The notes: generated by a model not told the origin, from the letters alone. DNA of 64,000 nucleotides from Campylobacter concisus (GCF_003049085.1 NZ_PIQX01000001.1:369191-433190); one strand, 5' to 3'. Shown: positions 17,309-35,789, numbered from the stretch's first letter. A program made the numbers and translations.

Positions 17309-17350
17309 GTTAATCAGTGGTTAATCAAATAATAAATTTTATTATTTGAT
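17309..17350. promoter_or_regulatory. Operator-like repeats upstream of dps
   Basis: Two copies of GTTAATCA at 17309-17316 and 17320-17327 are 11 bases apart and flank the expected -35 position. Overlapping the second copy is a perfect 13-pair palindrome, 17324-17350, centred on 17337 (arms ATCAAATAATAAA and TTTATTATTTGAT). AT-rich palindromes of this type are the normal form of Fur and PerR boxes in Campylobacter, and dps-type genes are common targets, but the assignment to a particular regulator is inference. Confidence 0.55.
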
Positions 17351-17357
17351 ATAAAAT

Positions 17358-17389
17358 TTGACTACAAAATAAATTTATCTTGTAGTCAA
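17358..17389 (-). terminator. Rho-independent terminator of the rhodanese gene
   Basis: TTGACTACAA at 17358-17367 pairs perfectly with TTGTAGTCAA at 17380-17389; on the minus strand it is followed by ATTTTATATC. It begins about 20 bases past the rhodanese stop. Confidence 0.75.
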
Positions 17390-17410
17390 TGTAGGATCAC
17401 AAAAATTTAT

Positions 17411-17788
17411 CTATTTTTTATAAGGCGTAGTTTTATAGCCTTGCTCGATCAAGCTACTCATACCTCCATCTAAATTTATTATCTTAAGATCCGAGCTATC
17501 TATCGCTGCTGCTGCTGCTGTGCTTCTTCTGCCACTTCTACAAACAAGAGCAATAGGTTTTTTGACATCAACTGCCTTTGAAAGCTCCTCTAAAAATGCG
17601 CTCTTATCGTTTGGATTAAAAGTTATAGTCTTTGCACCTGCGATAACGCCAGTCTCTTGCCACTCAGATGGAGTTCTTATATCGATAATCTGATCATATT
17701 TTTTGATCTCATCTGGGCTTATATTAACAGTTTTAACATCAGCTGACAACATACAACAAACAGCTCCTAAAAGTAAAATTTTTTTCAT
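17411..17788 (-). CDS. Periplasmic rhodanese-like protein
   Basis: A 125-residue single-domain rhodanese with a signal peptide (MKKILLLGAVCCMLSADV). The domain shows YDQIIDIRTPSEWQETG and the active-site loop VCRSGRRSTAAAAA with the catalytic cysteine near residue 83, followed by IINLDGGMSSLIEQGY. These proteins transfer sulfane sulfur or handle persulfides; the substrate here is unknown. It is flanked by its own terminator and by a 380-base gap upstream, so it appears to be monocistronic. Confidence 0.88.
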   Translation of the reverse strand: MKKILLLGAVCCMLSADVKTVNISPDEIKKYDQIIDIRTPSEWQETGVIAGAKTITFNPNDKSAFLEELSKAVDVKKPIALVCRSGRRSTAAAAAIDSSDLKIINLDGGMSSLIEQGYKTTPYKK

Positions 17789-18168
17789 CTACTCTCCTTA
17801 AATAAATTTTTGAAATGTTAGCACGGATTATTAAATATATAAAAATTTTTGTTGATAAAATTTATTAGTTTAGATAAAAATTAATAATATAACGTGTTGA
17901 TAAAAAAGCTAAGCACACTACGAATGCATATATAGATAAACCAACTAGATTGATGAAAAATATAGCTGCTTACTATTACACATTTTTTATAAAAATTTTT
18001 CTTTGATTTTAGTAATCTTATTTTTAAAAGTCTATTCTTTGTGTTTTTTCTTTTACTCTATTTACTGATCAGCATAAGAATATTTTTTATAAAATACTGT
18101 ATCTCATTGCACGTTTTAATATTTTAAAAAATACTTGTTTGGGCACTTTGTATTTTACGATTGTATGA
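17789..18168. other. Intergenic stretch with no gene seen
   Basis: A 380-base, very AT-rich gap between the rhodanese gene and tRNA-Arg. Immediately upstream of the rhodanese start there is an AAGGAGAGTAG ribosome-binding sequence. I found no open frame with a ribosome-binding site and no strong hairpin; a small RNA cannot be excluded. Confidence 0.5.
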
Positions 18169-18245
18169 TGGTGTCCCCAACAGGGTTCGAACCTGTGACC
18201 TTAGAATTAGGAATTCTACGCTCTATCCAGCTGAGCTATGAGGAC
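18169..18245 (-). tRNA. tRNA-Arg (CCT)
   Basis: A 77-base gene including an encoded CCA end. The seven-pair acceptor stem (GTCCTCA with TGGGGAC), the D-loop AGCTCAGCTGGATAGAGC, the anticodon stem TAGAA/TTCTA with loop TTCCTAA (anticodon CCT) and the T-arm with GGTTCGAACC are all present. It lies downstream of fusA. Confidence 0.96.
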
Positions 18246-18266
18246 AATTCATATTTTTGTAGATAG

Positions 18267-18274
18267 ATTTTATA
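18267..18274 (-). promoter_or_regulatory. Possible -10 box for tRNA-Arg
   Basis: TATAAAAT on the minus strand 22 bases upstream of the tRNA 5' end and downstream of the fusA terminator. No clear -35 box is seen because the terminator stem occupies that region. Confidence 0.4.
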
Positions 18275-18289
18275 AGGATTTAATTTTTA

Positions 18290-18311
18290 AAGGACAGATT
18301 GCTCTGTCCTT
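18290..18311 (-). terminator. Terminator of the rpsL-rpsG-fusA operon
   Basis: AAGGACAGA at 18290-18298 pairs with TCTGTCCTT at 18303-18311 around a four-base loop that reads GCAA on the minus strand, followed by TAAAAATTAA. It starts 11 bases past the fusA stop. Confidence 0.75.
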
Positions 18312-18321
18312 CTTTAGCTAA

Positions 18322-20400
18322 TTAGCCATTTCTCTTTTTAATGATCTCATCACTTACGTTTTTAGGAACCTCTTCGTAGTGATCGAATTCCATTGAATAA
18401 GTTGCACGGCCTTGAGTCATTGAGCGAAGATCTGTTGAATAGCCAAACATTTGAGCTAATGGACAATAAGCTGCAATGATCTTCACACCATTTCTATCAT
18501 CCATTGAATTTACTTGGCCACGGCGTTTGTTAAGGTCGCCTATAACATCACCCATATACTCTTCTGGAGTTTCAACTTCAACCTTCATCATAGGCTCAAG
18601 AATAACAGCACCTGCCTTTCTAGCACCTTCCTTAAAGCCCATTGAAGCAGCAAGCTTAAATGCCATTTCAGATGAGTCAACTTCATGGTAGCTACCATCA
18701 AATAGCGTAACTTTAACGTCTTCAACTGGGTAACCAGCAAGAACACCACTTTGAAGTGCCTCTTTGCAGCCTTTTTCAACAGCTGGAATATATTCTTTTG
18801 GAACAACACCACCTTTGATATCATTAACAAACTCAAATCCACTAGCAGCTGGAAGCGGCTCAATACGTAAAAATACGTGACCGTATTGACCACGACCGCC
18901 TGATTGTTTAGCATACTTATATTCTTGCTCAACCGTCTTACGAATAGTTTCACGATAAGCAACTTGTGGTTGTCCAACTTCAGCATCTACCTTAAATTCA
19001 CGAAGCATACGATCAACTATGATCTCCAAGTGAAGCTCACCCATACCGCTAATAATAGTTTGACCACTCTCTTCGTCTGTACTAACTCTAAAACTTGGAT
19101 CTTCTTGAGCTAGTTTTTGAAGTGCTATTGCCATTTTTTCCTGGTCTGCCTTTGTTTTTGGTTCAACCGCAACACTAATGACTGGCTCTGGGAAGTCCAT
19201 TCTCTCAAGGATAACTTTATCTTTCTCGCTAGCTAGAGTATCACCTGTTAGAGTATTTTTTAGACCAACAACAGCGCCGATCTCACCAGCAAAAAGCTCA
19301 GTAATCTCTTCACGTTTATTTGAGTGCATTTTTAGCAAACGACCGATTCTCTCTTTGCAGTCTTGAACTGTGTTGTAAGCATAGCTACCACTTTCAAGGC
19401 TTCCTCTATAAACACGGATAAATGTTAGCTGTCCAACAAATGGGTCAGTCATAATCTTAAACGCAAGAGCGGCAAATTCGCCATCATCTGTACTTTCAAC
19501 AGTCACTTCAGCGCCATCTTCATAAACACCATTTATCGCAGCGATCTCATCTGGAGCTGGTAAATAATCAACAACAGCATCAAGCAGAGGTTGGATACCT
19601 TTGTTCTTAAACGCAGTTCCGCAAAGCATAGGCGTAATAGTCATTCTCAAGCAGCCTGCTTTTATGCCTTTTTTAATCTCTTCTTCACTTAGCTCTTCAC
19701 CAGCAAAAAATTTCTCCATCAAGCTATCATCTGTCTCTGAAACTGCTTCGATTAGTTTTGCACGGTATTCCTCTGCTTTATCTTTAACTTCAGCTGGAAT
19801 TTCTTCTTCAACATAGTCAGTTGGTTTTTTCTCATCATTCCAAACGTAAGCTTTCATTCTTACAAGGTCAACCACACCTCTAAAGTTATCCTCAGCACCT
19901 ATAGGAATTTGAATAGGAATTGGGTTTGCTTTTAGTCTTTCCCTGATCTGCTCTTCAACTCTAAAGAAATTTGCACCAATTCTATCCATTTTATTAACAA
20001 AAACAATTCTTGGTACATGATATTTATTTGCTTGTCTCCAAACAGTCTCTGATTGTGGCTGAACACCACCAACAGAACAAAACACTGAAACAGCACCATC
20101 AAGGACACGCATAGAACGCTCAACTTCGATAGTAAAGTCAACGTGTCCCGGAGTGTCAATTAGGTTTATTTGATAACCCTTCCAAAATGCCGTAGTTGCA
20201 GCCGAAGTAATAGTAATACCACGCTCTTTTTCTTGTTCCATCCAGTCCATGGTAGCAGCACCATCATGAACCTCACCTATTTTATGGCTCATACCAGTAA
20301 AGAATAAAATTCTCTCACTAGTAGTTGTCTTTCCGGCATCAATATGAGCCGCAATACCGATATTTCTTACCTTATGTAAAGGCGTTTTTCTCTCTGCCAT
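18322..20400 (-). CDS. fusA: Elongation factor G
   Basis: The GTPase that catalyses ribosomal translocation and, with RRF, recycling. Residues about 10-25 hold the P-loop [29 protein letters not shown] (switch I), DTPGHVDF (G3), [10 protein letters not shown] (G4) and later GSA-type G5 follow. Domains II-V extend to 692 residues, the normal length. It follows rpsG by 12 bases in the classic str order rpsL-rpsG-fusA, but tuf is not attached here; it lies upstream in the rpoB cluster. Confidence 0.98.
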   Translation of the reverse strand: MAERKTPLHKVRNIGIAAHIDAGKTTTSERILFFTGMSHKIGEVHDGAATMDWMEQEKERGITITSAATTAFWKGYQINLIDTPGHVDFTIEVERSMRVLDGAVSVFCSVGGVQPQSETVWRQANKYHVPRIVFVNKMDRIGANFFRVEEQIRERLKANPIPIQIPIGAEDNFRGVVDLVRMKAYVWNDEKKPTDYVEEEIPAEVKDKAEEYRAKLIEAVSETDDSLMEKFFAGEELSEEEIKKGIKAGCLRMTITPMLCGTAFKNKGIQPLLDAVVDYLPAPDEIAAINGVYEDGAEVTVESTDDGEFAALAFKIMTDPFVGQLTFIRVYRGSLESGSYAYNTVQDCKERIGRLLKMHSNKREEITELFAGEIGAVVGLKNTLTGDTLASEKDKVILERMDFPEPVISVAVEPKTKADQEKMAIALQKLAQEDPSFRVSTDEESGQTIISGMGELHLEIIVDRMLREFKVDAEVGQPQVAYRETIRKTVEQEYKYAKQSGGRGQYGHVFLRIEPLPAASGFEFVNDIKGGVVPKEYIPAVEKGCKEALQSGVLAGYPVEDVKVTLFDGSYHEVDSSEMAFKLAASMGFKEGARKAGAVILEPMMKVEVETPEEYMGDVIGDLNKRRGQVNSMDDRNGVKIIAAYCPLAQMFGYSTDLRSMTQGRATYSMEFDHYEEVPKNVSDEIIKKRNG

Positions 20401-20412
20401 ACTAATTCTTTC

Positions 20413-20904
<492 letters not shown>

Positions 20905-20961
20905 TTATGAAATTTTACTCAAACGTTTGCAAATTTTAGCAACGTCTGCGAACCTAAATTT

Positions 20962-21360
20962 TTACTTTTTTGTTGCAGCTGCAGCGCCAGCTTTAGGGCG
21001 TTTAGCACCATATTTAGAACGAGAAACTGTTCTTTTTGCAACACCAGCAGTATCAAGTGCACCACGAACGATGTGATATTTAACACCTGGTAAGTCTTTA
21101 ACTCTACCGCCGCGAACTAAAACGATACTGTGTTCTTGTAGGTTATGACCTTCACCACCGATATAGCTGATGACTTCAAAACCGCTTGTAAGCCTGACTT
21201 TGGCAACTTTCCTCAAAGCTGAGTTTGGTTTTTTAGGAGTTGTAGTATAAACCCTAGTGCAAACTCCTCTTCTTTGAGGGCACTCTTTTAACGCTGGAGA
21301 TTTTGACTTAACAGTCACTTTCTTGCGTTCTTTTCTGACCAATTGATTTATGGTTGGCAC
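20962..21360 (-). CDS. rpsL: 30S ribosomal protein S12
   Basis: S12 lies at the decoding centre and controls accuracy. I place the start at a GTG (21358-21360): it gives the universal N-terminus [14 protein letters not shown] and is preceded by AAAGGAATTATT. The frame is open five codons further upstream to an ATG, but that adds residues not found in S12. The lysines equivalent to K43 ([12 protein letters not shown]) and K88 ([12 protein letters not shown]) are both wild type, so no streptomycin-resistance substitution is visible. A 21-residue alanine-lysine tail follows the usual end. Confidence 0.97.
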   Translation of the reverse strand: MPTINQLVRKERKKVTVKSKSPALKECPQRRGVCTRVYTTTPKKPNSALRKVAKVRLTSGFEVISYIGGEGHNLQEHSIVLVRGGRVKDLPGVKYHIVRGALDTAGVAKRTVSRSKYGAKRPKAGAAAATKK

Positions 21361-21491
21361 AATAATTCCTTTCAACTAAATTTATTAAAAAGACCTAATT
21401 TTATTTAAAATAAACTTAAATAACGGTTAATAAGTTAGACTTACTCATCTAATTCTTGATTTTATAAAAACTCTGCTGTCTTTATTTTGTA

Positions 21492-21881
21492 TTAATCTTG
21501 TTTGACAGCATATTTGCCACTACCTATCAAAAGAATACAAAGTGAAATAGCAATATAAAGATAGATAAGTTCCGATTTAAAGCCATTAACCTCATTTAAT
21601 GCAAATAAATTTGTAAATCCATAGTACGAGTATAAAATAGTAATACTAGTGCCTAAAACTAGGATAGCACCCACTCTTGAATAAAAACCAATAATTAACA
21701 TAATTGGTGCTAAGACCTCTCCAAGGTAAGAAAAATATGCCAAAAATCCAGGCAAACCAGCATTTACTAATATACCTTTTACCCCACTAAGTCCATGTAA
21801 AATTTTACCAAAACCATGCATAAAAAGGCAGATACCAAGTCCTAAACGTATAAATAAAAGTCCAAGATCAACGTTTTTCAT
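21492..21881 (-). CDS. DoxX-family membrane protein
   Basis: A 129-residue protein with four membrane helices and the DoxX pattern LLFIRLGLGICLFMHGFGKI, GLPGFLAYFSYLGEVLAPIM and LIIGFYSRVGAILVLG. DoxX proteins are small inner-membrane proteins, some linked to quinone or sulfur oxidation and to redox homeostasis; the role of most, including this one, is unknown. It stands alone between rpoC and rpsL, interrupting an otherwise transcription/translation gene block, with about 120-base gaps on both sides. Confidence 0.85.
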   Translation of the reverse strand: MKNVDLGLLFIRLGLGICLFMHGFGKILHGLSGVKGILVNAGLPGFLAYFSYLGEVLAPIMLIIGFYSRVGAILVLGTSITILYSYYGFTNLFALNEVNGFKSELIYLYIAISLCILLIGSGKYAVKQD

Positions 21882-21975
21882 AAATTCTCCATGATGTGAT
21901 TTAAAGATAAGGATTTTATTAGGTGACAGTTAATAGCTTGTAAATTTTTAATTGATTTAATTCTATAAAGAGGTT

Positions 21976-21996
21976 AAGCCCCAAAAATAGGGGCTT
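21976..21996 (-). terminator. Hairpin downstream of rpoC
   Basis: AAGCCCC at 21976-21982 and GGGGCTT at 21990-21996 form a seven-pair stem beginning six bases after the rpoC stop. On the minus strand it is followed by AACCTCTTTATAG, a weak T-run. It probably ends the rpoBC transcript. Confidence 0.7.
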
Positions 21997-22002
21997 GAAG
22001 TA

Positions 22003-30691
<8,689 letters not shown>

Positions 30692-30716
30692 TTAACAAGG
30701 CATCTAAAATTTAAAA

Positions 30717-30740
30717 AAGAGAGAGCCTTTGCCCTCTCTT
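30717..30740 (-). terminator. Terminator/attenuator between rplL and rpoB
   Basis: AAGAGAGAGC at 30717-30726 and GCCCTCTCTT at 30731-30740 form, on the minus strand, a ten-pair stem (one G-U) with an AAAG loop followed by TTTTTTAAATTTT. A partial terminator at this position is a known feature of rplL-rpoB in other bacteria and sets the ratio of ribosomal protein to polymerase. Confidence 0.85.
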
Positions 30741-30767
30741 GAAATATTAAGCTCAAATAATAAAAAA

Positions 30768-31148
30768 TTATTTAAGTTCAACCTTAGCACCAGCTTCTTC
30801 AAGCTCTTTTTTAGCTGCCTCAGCCTCATCTTTGCTAACGCCTTCTTTAAGAACAGATGGTGTTCCCTCAACTGCATCTTTAGCTTCTTTAAGACCAAGA
30901 CCAGTAAGCGCTCTAACAACTTTAATAACATTGATTTTCTTATCACCAGAATCAACCAAAACAATGTTAAATTCTGTTTTTTCCTCTGCTGCAGCTGCTG
31001 CACCGCCTGCTGCAACAGCACCACCAGCTACCATTACAGGAGCTGCACTAACACCAAATTTCTCTTCGAACTCTTTTACAAGTTCACTAAGCTCAAGTAC
31101 AGAAAGATTAGATATAAACTCTAATACATCTTCTTTAGTAATTGCCAT
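30768..31148 (-). CDS. rplL: 50S ribosomal protein L7/L12
   Basis: The acidic stalk protein that recruits translation GTPases. The N-terminal dimerisation helix (about residues 1-35), the alanine-rich hinge ([16 protein letters not shown]) and the C-terminal domain with [19 protein letters not shown] then [14 protein letters not shown] are as expected, 126 residues. It follows rplJ by 29 bases with a TAAGGATT ribosome-binding site. Confidence 0.98.
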   Translation of the reverse strand: MAITKEDVLEFISNLSVLELSELVKEFEEKFGVSAAPVMVAGGAVAAGGAAAAAEEKTEFNIVLVDSGDKKINVIKVVRALTGLGLKEAKDAVEGTPSVLKEGVSKDEAEAAKKELEEAGAKVELK

Positions 31149-31177
31149 TTTTAATCCTTATTGTTTTTTAATTTAAT

Positions 31178-31663
31178 TTAAGCTGATTGTTCTTTTTTCT
31201 CTTTAAGCGCATTCAAACCAATTGTAAAATTTTGAATTGGCGCATTCCAAACTTGTAAAAGCATCGCAATAAGCTCATCACGGCTAGGCATTTTAGATAG
31301 AGCTTTAACTTTATCAACGCTAGCAACTTCGCCATCAATATAAGCTGTTTTTATTTTAAAAAGATCAGCATTAGACTCTTCAAATTTTGCGGCTACTTTA
31401 GTTACTGCTAATTGATCTTCACTCCAAAGATAGATATTTGTATCTTTGAGTTCCATTCCGACTTTATCAGAATTTTTAAGAGCAATATTTGCAAGAGTAT
31501 TTTTAATAACCTGAACTTTTACATTTTGTTCTTTAGCAGAATTTCTTAAAACTTCAAGTTTCTTTACTGAAAGGCCACGATAGTCACAAACTATAATAGC
31601 TTCAGCAGTTTTAAATTCACTCTCTAATTTTGCAACAACTTCAGTTTTTTCGTTACGTGTCAC
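31178..31663 (-). CDS. rplJ: 50S ribosomal protein L10
   Basis: L10 anchors the L7/L12 dimers to 23S rRNA. The start is a GTG (31661-31663): it yields [20 protein letters not shown], agrees with relatives, and is preceded five bases upstream by AAAGGAG. The frame stays open for 16 codons upstream, but that stretch is the folded mRNA leader. The protein contains [19 protein letters not shown] and the C-terminal helix [18 protein letters not shown] that binds L12. L10 normally represses rplJL translation through the leader. Confidence 0.96.
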   Translation of the reverse strand: MTRNEKTEVVAKLESEFKTAEAIIVCDYRGLSVKKLEVLRNSAKEQNVKVQVIKNTLANIALKNSDKVGMELKDTNIYLWSEDQLAVTKVAAKFEESNADLFKIKTAYIDGEVASVDKVKALSKMPSRDELIAMLLQVWNAPIQNFTIGLNALKEKKEQSA

Positions 31664-31675
31664 TTTTTCTCCTTT

Positions 31676-31730
31676 CCGACCGGCGATTTCAAGCAGAGCG
31701 GGTCGAATCAATTAAGCCCAATGGCCTCGG
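31676..31730 (-). promoter_or_regulatory. Candidate L10 leader structure
   Basis: In the 105-base gap between rplA and rplJ, on the minus strand, CCGAGGC (31724-31730) can pair with GCC-GG-TCGG (31676-31684) as a seven-pair helix with a two-base bulge, enclosing an inner GGG/CCC stem. It ends immediately before the AAAGGAG of rplJ. This is where the L10-L12 complex is known to bind in other bacteria to control rplJL. Assignment is by position and hand folding. Confidence 0.45.
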
Positions 31731-31768
31731 CTATCTCCAATCTAAGATATAAATTTTAATTTTTAGTT

Positions 31769-32470
31769 TTATTTTAAGTCCATAACTTCTTGAGTATCAA
31801 GAGCTATAGATGGGCTCATTGTCAAAGACAACGAAGCATTTTTAACATATCTACCCTTTGCGGTTGCAGGCTTATGTTTATTGATCGCTTTAATAAATGT
31901 TGAAATATTTTCATTTAATTGTTCTTTAGTAAAATTAACTTTACCAAGACCTGCATGTATATTTCCTTGCTTATCAACACGGAAATTTACTTGACCACTT
32001 TTTGCATTATTAACAGCTTGTGCAACATCCATTGTGACTGTACCAGTTTTTGGATTTGGCATTAATCCTTTTGGTCCTAAAATTCTACCGACCTTACCTA
32101 CGAGACCCATTAGGTTTGGAGTAGCTATAAGAACATCAAAATTCATTATACCTTTTTGAATATCTTCGACCAAATCATCTGCACCAACAATATCAGCACC
32201 AGCTACTTTAGCCTCATCAGCTTTAGCATCTTTAGCAATAACAGCAACTCTTACAGTTTTACCTGTACCAGCTGGTAAAACTACTGAACCACGAACCATT
32301 TGATCAGCATGTCTTGGATCAACATTTAATTTTAATGCAATCTCAACTGTTTCATTAAATTTAGCAGAAGCTAGAGTTTTGACTGTATCAATAGCCTCAC
32401 TAAGGTTATAAATTTTATCTTGCTCTACTTTTTTGAGCAATTCTTGAAATCTCTTACTAGTTTTTCCCAT
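31769..32470 (-). CDS. rplA: 50S ribosomal protein L1
   Basis: L1 forms the mobile stalk at the E site. [20 protein letters not shown], the segment [20 protein letters not shown], the [20 protein letters not shown] motif and the [17 protein letters not shown] segment are diagnostic. It is 233 residues. It follows rplK after 59 bases and precedes the L10 leader. L1 commonly autoregulates rplKA. Confidence 0.98.
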   Translation of the reverse strand: MGKTSKRFQELLKKVEQDKIYNLSEAIDTVKTLASAKFNETVEIALKLNVDPRHADQMVRGSVVLPAGTGKTVRVAVIAKDAKADEAKVAGADIVGADDLVEDIQKGIMNFDVLIATPNLMGLVGKVGRILGPKGLMPNPKTGTVTMDVAQAVNNAKSGQVNFRVDKQGNIHAGLGKVNFTKEQLNENISTFIKAINKHKPATAKGRYVKNASLSLTMSPSIALDTQEVMDLK

Positions 32471-32529
32471 AAATTTCTCCGCATATATATTGCTTCCGTC
32501 TTTTGCTAATCAACCTGACGGTAAAGGTT

Positions 32530-32955
32530 TTAGTCTATTACTTCGACACCCATTGATCGAGCTGAACCAGCAATAATTTTAGCTGCTTGCTCTTTATCAT
32601 TTGTATTTAAATCAACAAGTTTTTTCTCAACTATTTCTAAAACTTGAGCTTTTGTTAGTTTGCCTACTTTATTTTTTAAAGGATTATCAGTTCCTTTTGT
32701 TATACCTGCAGCCTTTTTAATAAGATCTGTAGCAGGAGGCTGTTTTGTAATAAATGTAAAACTTTTATCAGCATAAACAGTTATAACAACTGGAATATTA
32801 AATCCAACCATGTCTTTTGTTCTTTCATTAAAGGCTTTACAAAATTCCATAATATTAACACCTTTTTGTCCAAGAGCTGGACCAACTGGTGGACTAGGAT
32901 TTGCTTTTGTTGCAGCAATTTGTAATTTTATTTCACCTATAACTTTTTTAGCCAT
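32530..32955 (-). CDS. rplK: 50S ribosomal protein L11
   Basis: L11 binds the GTPase-associated centre of 23S rRNA and is required for the RelA-type stringent response. The N-terminal proline-rich [20 protein letters not shown] and the C-terminal RNA-binding domain containing [20 protein letters not shown] and [14 protein letters not shown] are present in 141 residues. It follows nusG by ten bases. Confidence 0.98.
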   Translation of the reverse strand: MAKKVIGEIKLQIAATKANPSPPVGPALGQKGVNIMEFCKAFNERTKDMVGFNIPVVITVYADKSFTFITKQPPATDLIKKAAGITKGTDNPLKNKVGKLTKAQVLEIVEKKLVDLNTNDKEQAAKIIAGSARSMGVEVID

Positions 32956-32965
32956 TTCTTGCTCC

Positions 32966-33496
32966 TTAAATTATCTTCTCAACTTGTGAATACAAAATAT
33001 CAACAGGGGTACTTCTACCAAAAATAGAAACATTAAGTCTAAGTTTACCATGTATCATGTCATATTCTTCCACAATACCTGTAAAGTTAGCAAAAGGACC
33101 TTCTGTTATACGAACACTCTCACCATCCTCAAAAAATATCTTAGGTTTTGGTGCAGCTCTTTTTTGAACTTTTTCCAAAATAGTATTTATATCTTTTTCA
33201 GATAATGGCGTAGGTTTTTTGGCCTCACCAATAAAACGTCCAACTTTTGGTAAAGATTGAATCCTGTGCCAAAGAGCCGTATCAAGATCTAAGCATGCAA
33301 AAGCATAACCTGGATAAAGAGTTCTTTCGTTGATTTTTTGCTTACCATTTTTTATTTCTATTACGTCTTCTGTAGGAACTATAATTTCTTTTAGTTGATC
33401 TTCTATTCCATGATCTTTTACTAAATTTTCAATTCCTCTTTTTACTGCCATTTCGCTTCCAGCGTAAGTCTGTATAGCATACCATTTATGTGACAT
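32966..33496 (-). CDS. nusG: Transcription termination/antitermination factor NusG
   Basis: NusG binds RNA polymerase and couples it to ribosomes and Rho. The N-terminal NGN domain shows [20 protein letters not shown] and [13 protein letters not shown]; the C-terminal KOW domain shows [20 protein letters not shown]. Length 176 is normal. It follows secE by 17 bases in the conserved secE-nusG-rplKA order. Confidence 0.97.
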   Translation of the reverse strand: MSHKWYAIQTYAGSEMAVKRGIENLVKDHGIEDQLKEIIVPTEDVIEIKNGKQKINERTLYPGYAFACLDLDTALWHRIQSLPKVGRFIGEAKKPTPLSEKDINTILEKVQKRAAPKPKIFFEDGESVRITEGPFANFTGIVEEYDMIHGKLRLNVSIFGRSTPVDILYSQVEKII

Positions 33497-33513
33497 TACT
33501 TCTTTTCCTTATA

Positions 33514-33693
33514 TCATATAACTTTAGATAAAACAAAGGACATAATAACATCAACAAGAGCTAAAAAAAGTGATACAACAGCAACTACGATAAAAACTGC
33601 AAAAAAAGCGTTTCTAATTTGTTCTTTTGTAGGATAGATAACCTTCATTATTTCCAATTTAGAAAGCCTAATATAATTTATAATTTTTTCCAT
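33514..33693 (-). CDS. secE: Preprotein translocase subunit SecE
   Basis: A 59-residue single-span SecE: amphipathic N-terminal helix NYIRLSKLEIMKVIYPTKEQ with the conserved WPT-like 'YPT', then one membrane helix of about 25 residues. The frame is open 17 codons further upstream, into tRNA-Trp, but those codons would translate the tRNA gene; the ATG at 33693 is the real start. It forms part of SecYEG. Confidence 0.92.
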   Translation of the reverse strand: MEKIINYIRLSKLEIMKVIYPTKEQIRNAFFAVFIVVAVVSLFLALVDVIMSFVLSKVI

Positions 33694-33710
33694 AATCTTA
33701 ACCTTAGTCG

Positions 33711-33786
33711 TGGCAGGGCAAGAGGGATTCGAACCCCCAACCATTGGATTTGGAATCCAGCGCTCTACCGTTGGAGCTATTGCCCT
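33711..33786 (-). tRNA. tRNA-Trp (CCA)
   Basis: A 76-base gene with encoded CCA end. The acceptor stem AGGGCAA/TTGCCCT, the D-arm AGCTCCAACGGTAGAGC, the anticodon stem TGGAT with loop containing CCA, and GGTTCGAATCCC are present. It sits between rpmG and secE. Confidence 0.96.
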
Positions 33787-33799
33787 AATAGCTTCTTAA

Positions 33800-33958
33800 T
33801 TAACTTTTTAATTTAACTTCTTTATGAATAGTATGTTTTTTTAATCTTGGGCAATACTTTTTAAGTTCAACTTTATCCGTTGTAGTTTTACTATTTTTAG
33901 TTGTTGTATAATTTATATCACCACTTTCGGAGCATCTTAAACCAATTTTAATTCTCAT
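33800..33958 (-). CDS. rpmG: 50S ribosomal protein L33
   Basis: A 52-residue ribosomal protein encoded between tuf and tRNA-Trp. The translation begins [20 protein letters not shown] and continues [20 protein letters not shown] followed by [12 protein letters not shown]. The typical second CxxC cysteine pair is reduced: single cysteines remain at residues 9 and 36, so this is a zinc-free type. ATAAGGAC precedes the ATG. Confidence 0.95.
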   Translation of the reverse strand: MRIKIGLRCSESGDINYTTTKNSKTTTDKVELKKYCPRLKKHTIHKEVKLKS

Positions 33959-33977
33959 ATAAGTCCTTATTAAGATA

Positions 33978-34002
33978 TCAAAGGGATATCTCCTCCCTTT
34001 GA
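33978..34002 (-). terminator. Hairpin between tuf and rpmG
   Basis: TCAAAGGG at 33978-33985 and CCCTTTGA at 33995-34002 form an eight-pair perfect stem 15 bases past the tuf stop. The minus-strand sequence after it is TATCTTAATAAGG, which already contains the rpmG ribosome-binding region, so it is more likely a partial terminator or mRNA stabiliser than a full stop. Confidence 0.5.
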
Positions 34003-34016
34003 CAAATTTTTATAAA

Positions 34017-35216
34017 TTAACCAAGTATTTTTGAAACAACACCTGAACCAACAGTCCTGCCACCTTCACGGATAGCGAAACGAGTGCCTTCCTCAAGTGC
34101 TACTGGAGCAATCAACTCAACTGAAATTCTTACATTATCACCTGGCATAACCATCTCTGTTCCTTCTGGAAGCGTAATTGAACCAGTAACATCAGTTGTT
34201 CTTACATAGAATTGTGGTCTATAGTTATTAAAGAAAGGAGTATGGCGACCACCTTCTTCTTTTGTCAAGATGTAGACTTCGCCTTCAAATTTTGTATGAG
34301 GGGTAATTGATTTAGGTTTGCAAAGAACCATACCACGCTCAACATCCTCTTTCTTAGTACCACGGAGAAGAACGCCAACATTATCACCAGCTTCGCCTTG
34401 ATCCATCTCTTTTCTAAACATTTCAACACCAGTAACTGTTGTTGTTTGAGTTGGCTTAATACCAACAATCTCAATTGTGTCACCTACTTTTATAACACCT
34501 TTTTCGATTCTACCAGTTACAACTGTACCACGACCTGAAATCGAAAAAACATCTTCGATTGGCATAAGAAGGTCTTTATCTGTTGCACGAACTGGAGTTG
34601 GAATATAGCTATCAACTGCATCCATTAATTCCATAATTTTTGCTGACCATTCGCCATCTTGACCAGCTTTTGCCTCTTCAAGAGCTTTAAGTGCTGAACC
34701 AGAAACAATAGGTGTATCATCGCCTGGGAAATTATACTCATTAAGTAATTCACGGATTTCCATTTCAACCAATTCAAGTAGCTCTGCATCATCAACCATA
34801 TCAGCTTTGTTCATGAAAACAACAATGTATGGAACACCAACTTGGCGTGATAATAAAATATGCTCTCTAGTTTGTGGCATTGGACCATCAGCTGCAGAAA
34901 CAACCAGAATAGCTCCATCCATTTGCGCAGCACCTGTAATCATATTTTTTACATAGTCAGCGTGACCAGGGCAGTCAACGTGGGCATAGTGGCGTTTCTC
35001 TGTCTCGTACTCAATATGTGAAGTAGCAATTGTAATACCACGCTCTTTTTCTTCTGGAGCATTATCAATATTATCATAATCTTTTAGCTCAGCAAGTCCT
35101 TTGCGTGAAAGAACAGCAGATATTGCAGCTGTTAATGTAGTTTTACCATGATCTACGTGACCAATAGTACCTATGTTTACGTGCGGCTTGTTACGTGAAA
35201 ATTTTTCTTTAGCCAT
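34017..35216 (-). CDS. tuf: Elongation factor Tu
   Basis: The GTPase that delivers aminoacyl-tRNA. G1 [10 protein letters not shown], switch [15 protein letters not shown]3 [14 protein letters not shown]4 NKADMVDD and G5 SGSALK are present, and domains II-III follow to the C-terminal [14 protein letters not shown]; 399 residues. It is the only tuf in the window and lies after four tRNA genes, the same arrangement as tufB in other proteobacteria. Confidence 0.98.
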   Translation of the reverse strand: MAKEKFSRNKPHVNIGTIGHVDHGKTTLTAAISAVLSRKGLAELKDYDNIDNAPEEKERGITIATSHIEYETEKRHYAHVDCPGHADYVKNMITGAAQMDGAILVVSAADGPMPQTREHILLSRQVGVPYIVVFMNKADMVDDAELLELVEMEIRELLNEYNFPGDDTPIVSGSALKALEEAKAGQDGEWSAKIMELMDAVDSYIPTPVRATDKDLLMPIEDVFSISGRGTVVTGRIEKGVIKVGDTIEIVGIKPTQTTTVTGVEMFRKEMDQGEAGDNVGVLLRGTKKEDVERGMVLCKPKSITPHTKFEGEVYILTKEEGGRHTPFFNNYRPQFYVRTTDVTGSITLPEGTEMVMPGDNVRISVELIAPVALEEGTRFAIREGGRTVGSGVVSKILG

Positions 35217-35290
35217 CTTTTCCTCCGTATGTGATATATGTCTTTTTTCTTACCAAATTTGTATAATCATAATAAAATCATATTAACCAG

Positions 35291-35365
<75 letters not shown>

Positions 35366-35491
35366 GAAAAACGCTTGGCAGAGATGATTCCAATTAAATA
35401 ATACAAACAACTAAAAATTTTGAAAATAAAGTAAGGAATAACTGTGTTTAGTAAAATCTAGATACAGCTCCCAGTTTATTTTCCCAAATTT

Positions 35492-35568
35492 TGGAGCGGG
35501 AAACGGGGCTCGAACCCGCGACCCTCAGCTTGGAAGGCTGATGCTCTAGCCAACTGAGCTACTCCCGC
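35492..35568 (-). tRNA. tRNA-Gly (TCC)
   Basis: A 77-base gene with encoded CCA. Acceptor GCGGGAG, D-arm AGCTCAGTTGGCTAGAGC, anticodon stem TCAGC/GCTGA with loop CTTCCAA (anticodon TCC) and T-arm GGTTCGAGCCC. The 126-base gap to tRNA-Thr(GGT) shows nothing else. Confidence 0.96.
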
Positions 35569-35575
35569 ATAACAA

Positions 35576-35660
<85 letters not shown>

Positions 35661-35713
35661 TTAAACATTAATAAAGTATTTTGGTATTTTCTGGTCAAAC
35701 ACTGTTACAAAAA

Positions 35714-35789
35714 TGGAGCTGGTGAACGGACTTGAACCGCCGACCCACTGCTTACAAGGCAGTAGCTCTACCAACTGAGCTACACCAGC
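35714..35789 (-). tRNA. tRNA-Thr (TGT)
   Basis: A 76-base gene with encoded CCA, first in the tRNA-tuf transcript. Acceptor GCTGGTG, D-arm AGCTCAGTTGGTAGAGC, anticodon stem ACTGC/GCAGT with loop CTTGTAA (anticodon TGT) and T-arm GGTTCAAGTCC. Confidence 0.96.

Noticed and set aside
31664..31711. A longer L10 with an extra 16 residues
   Set aside because: The GTG at 31663 has an ideal AAAGGAG and matches L10 N-termini; the extension lies in the folded leader.
33694..33744. A longer SecE starting inside tRNA-Trp
   Set aside because: The extra residues are the translation of the tRNA gene; the ATG at 33693 gives a normal SecE.
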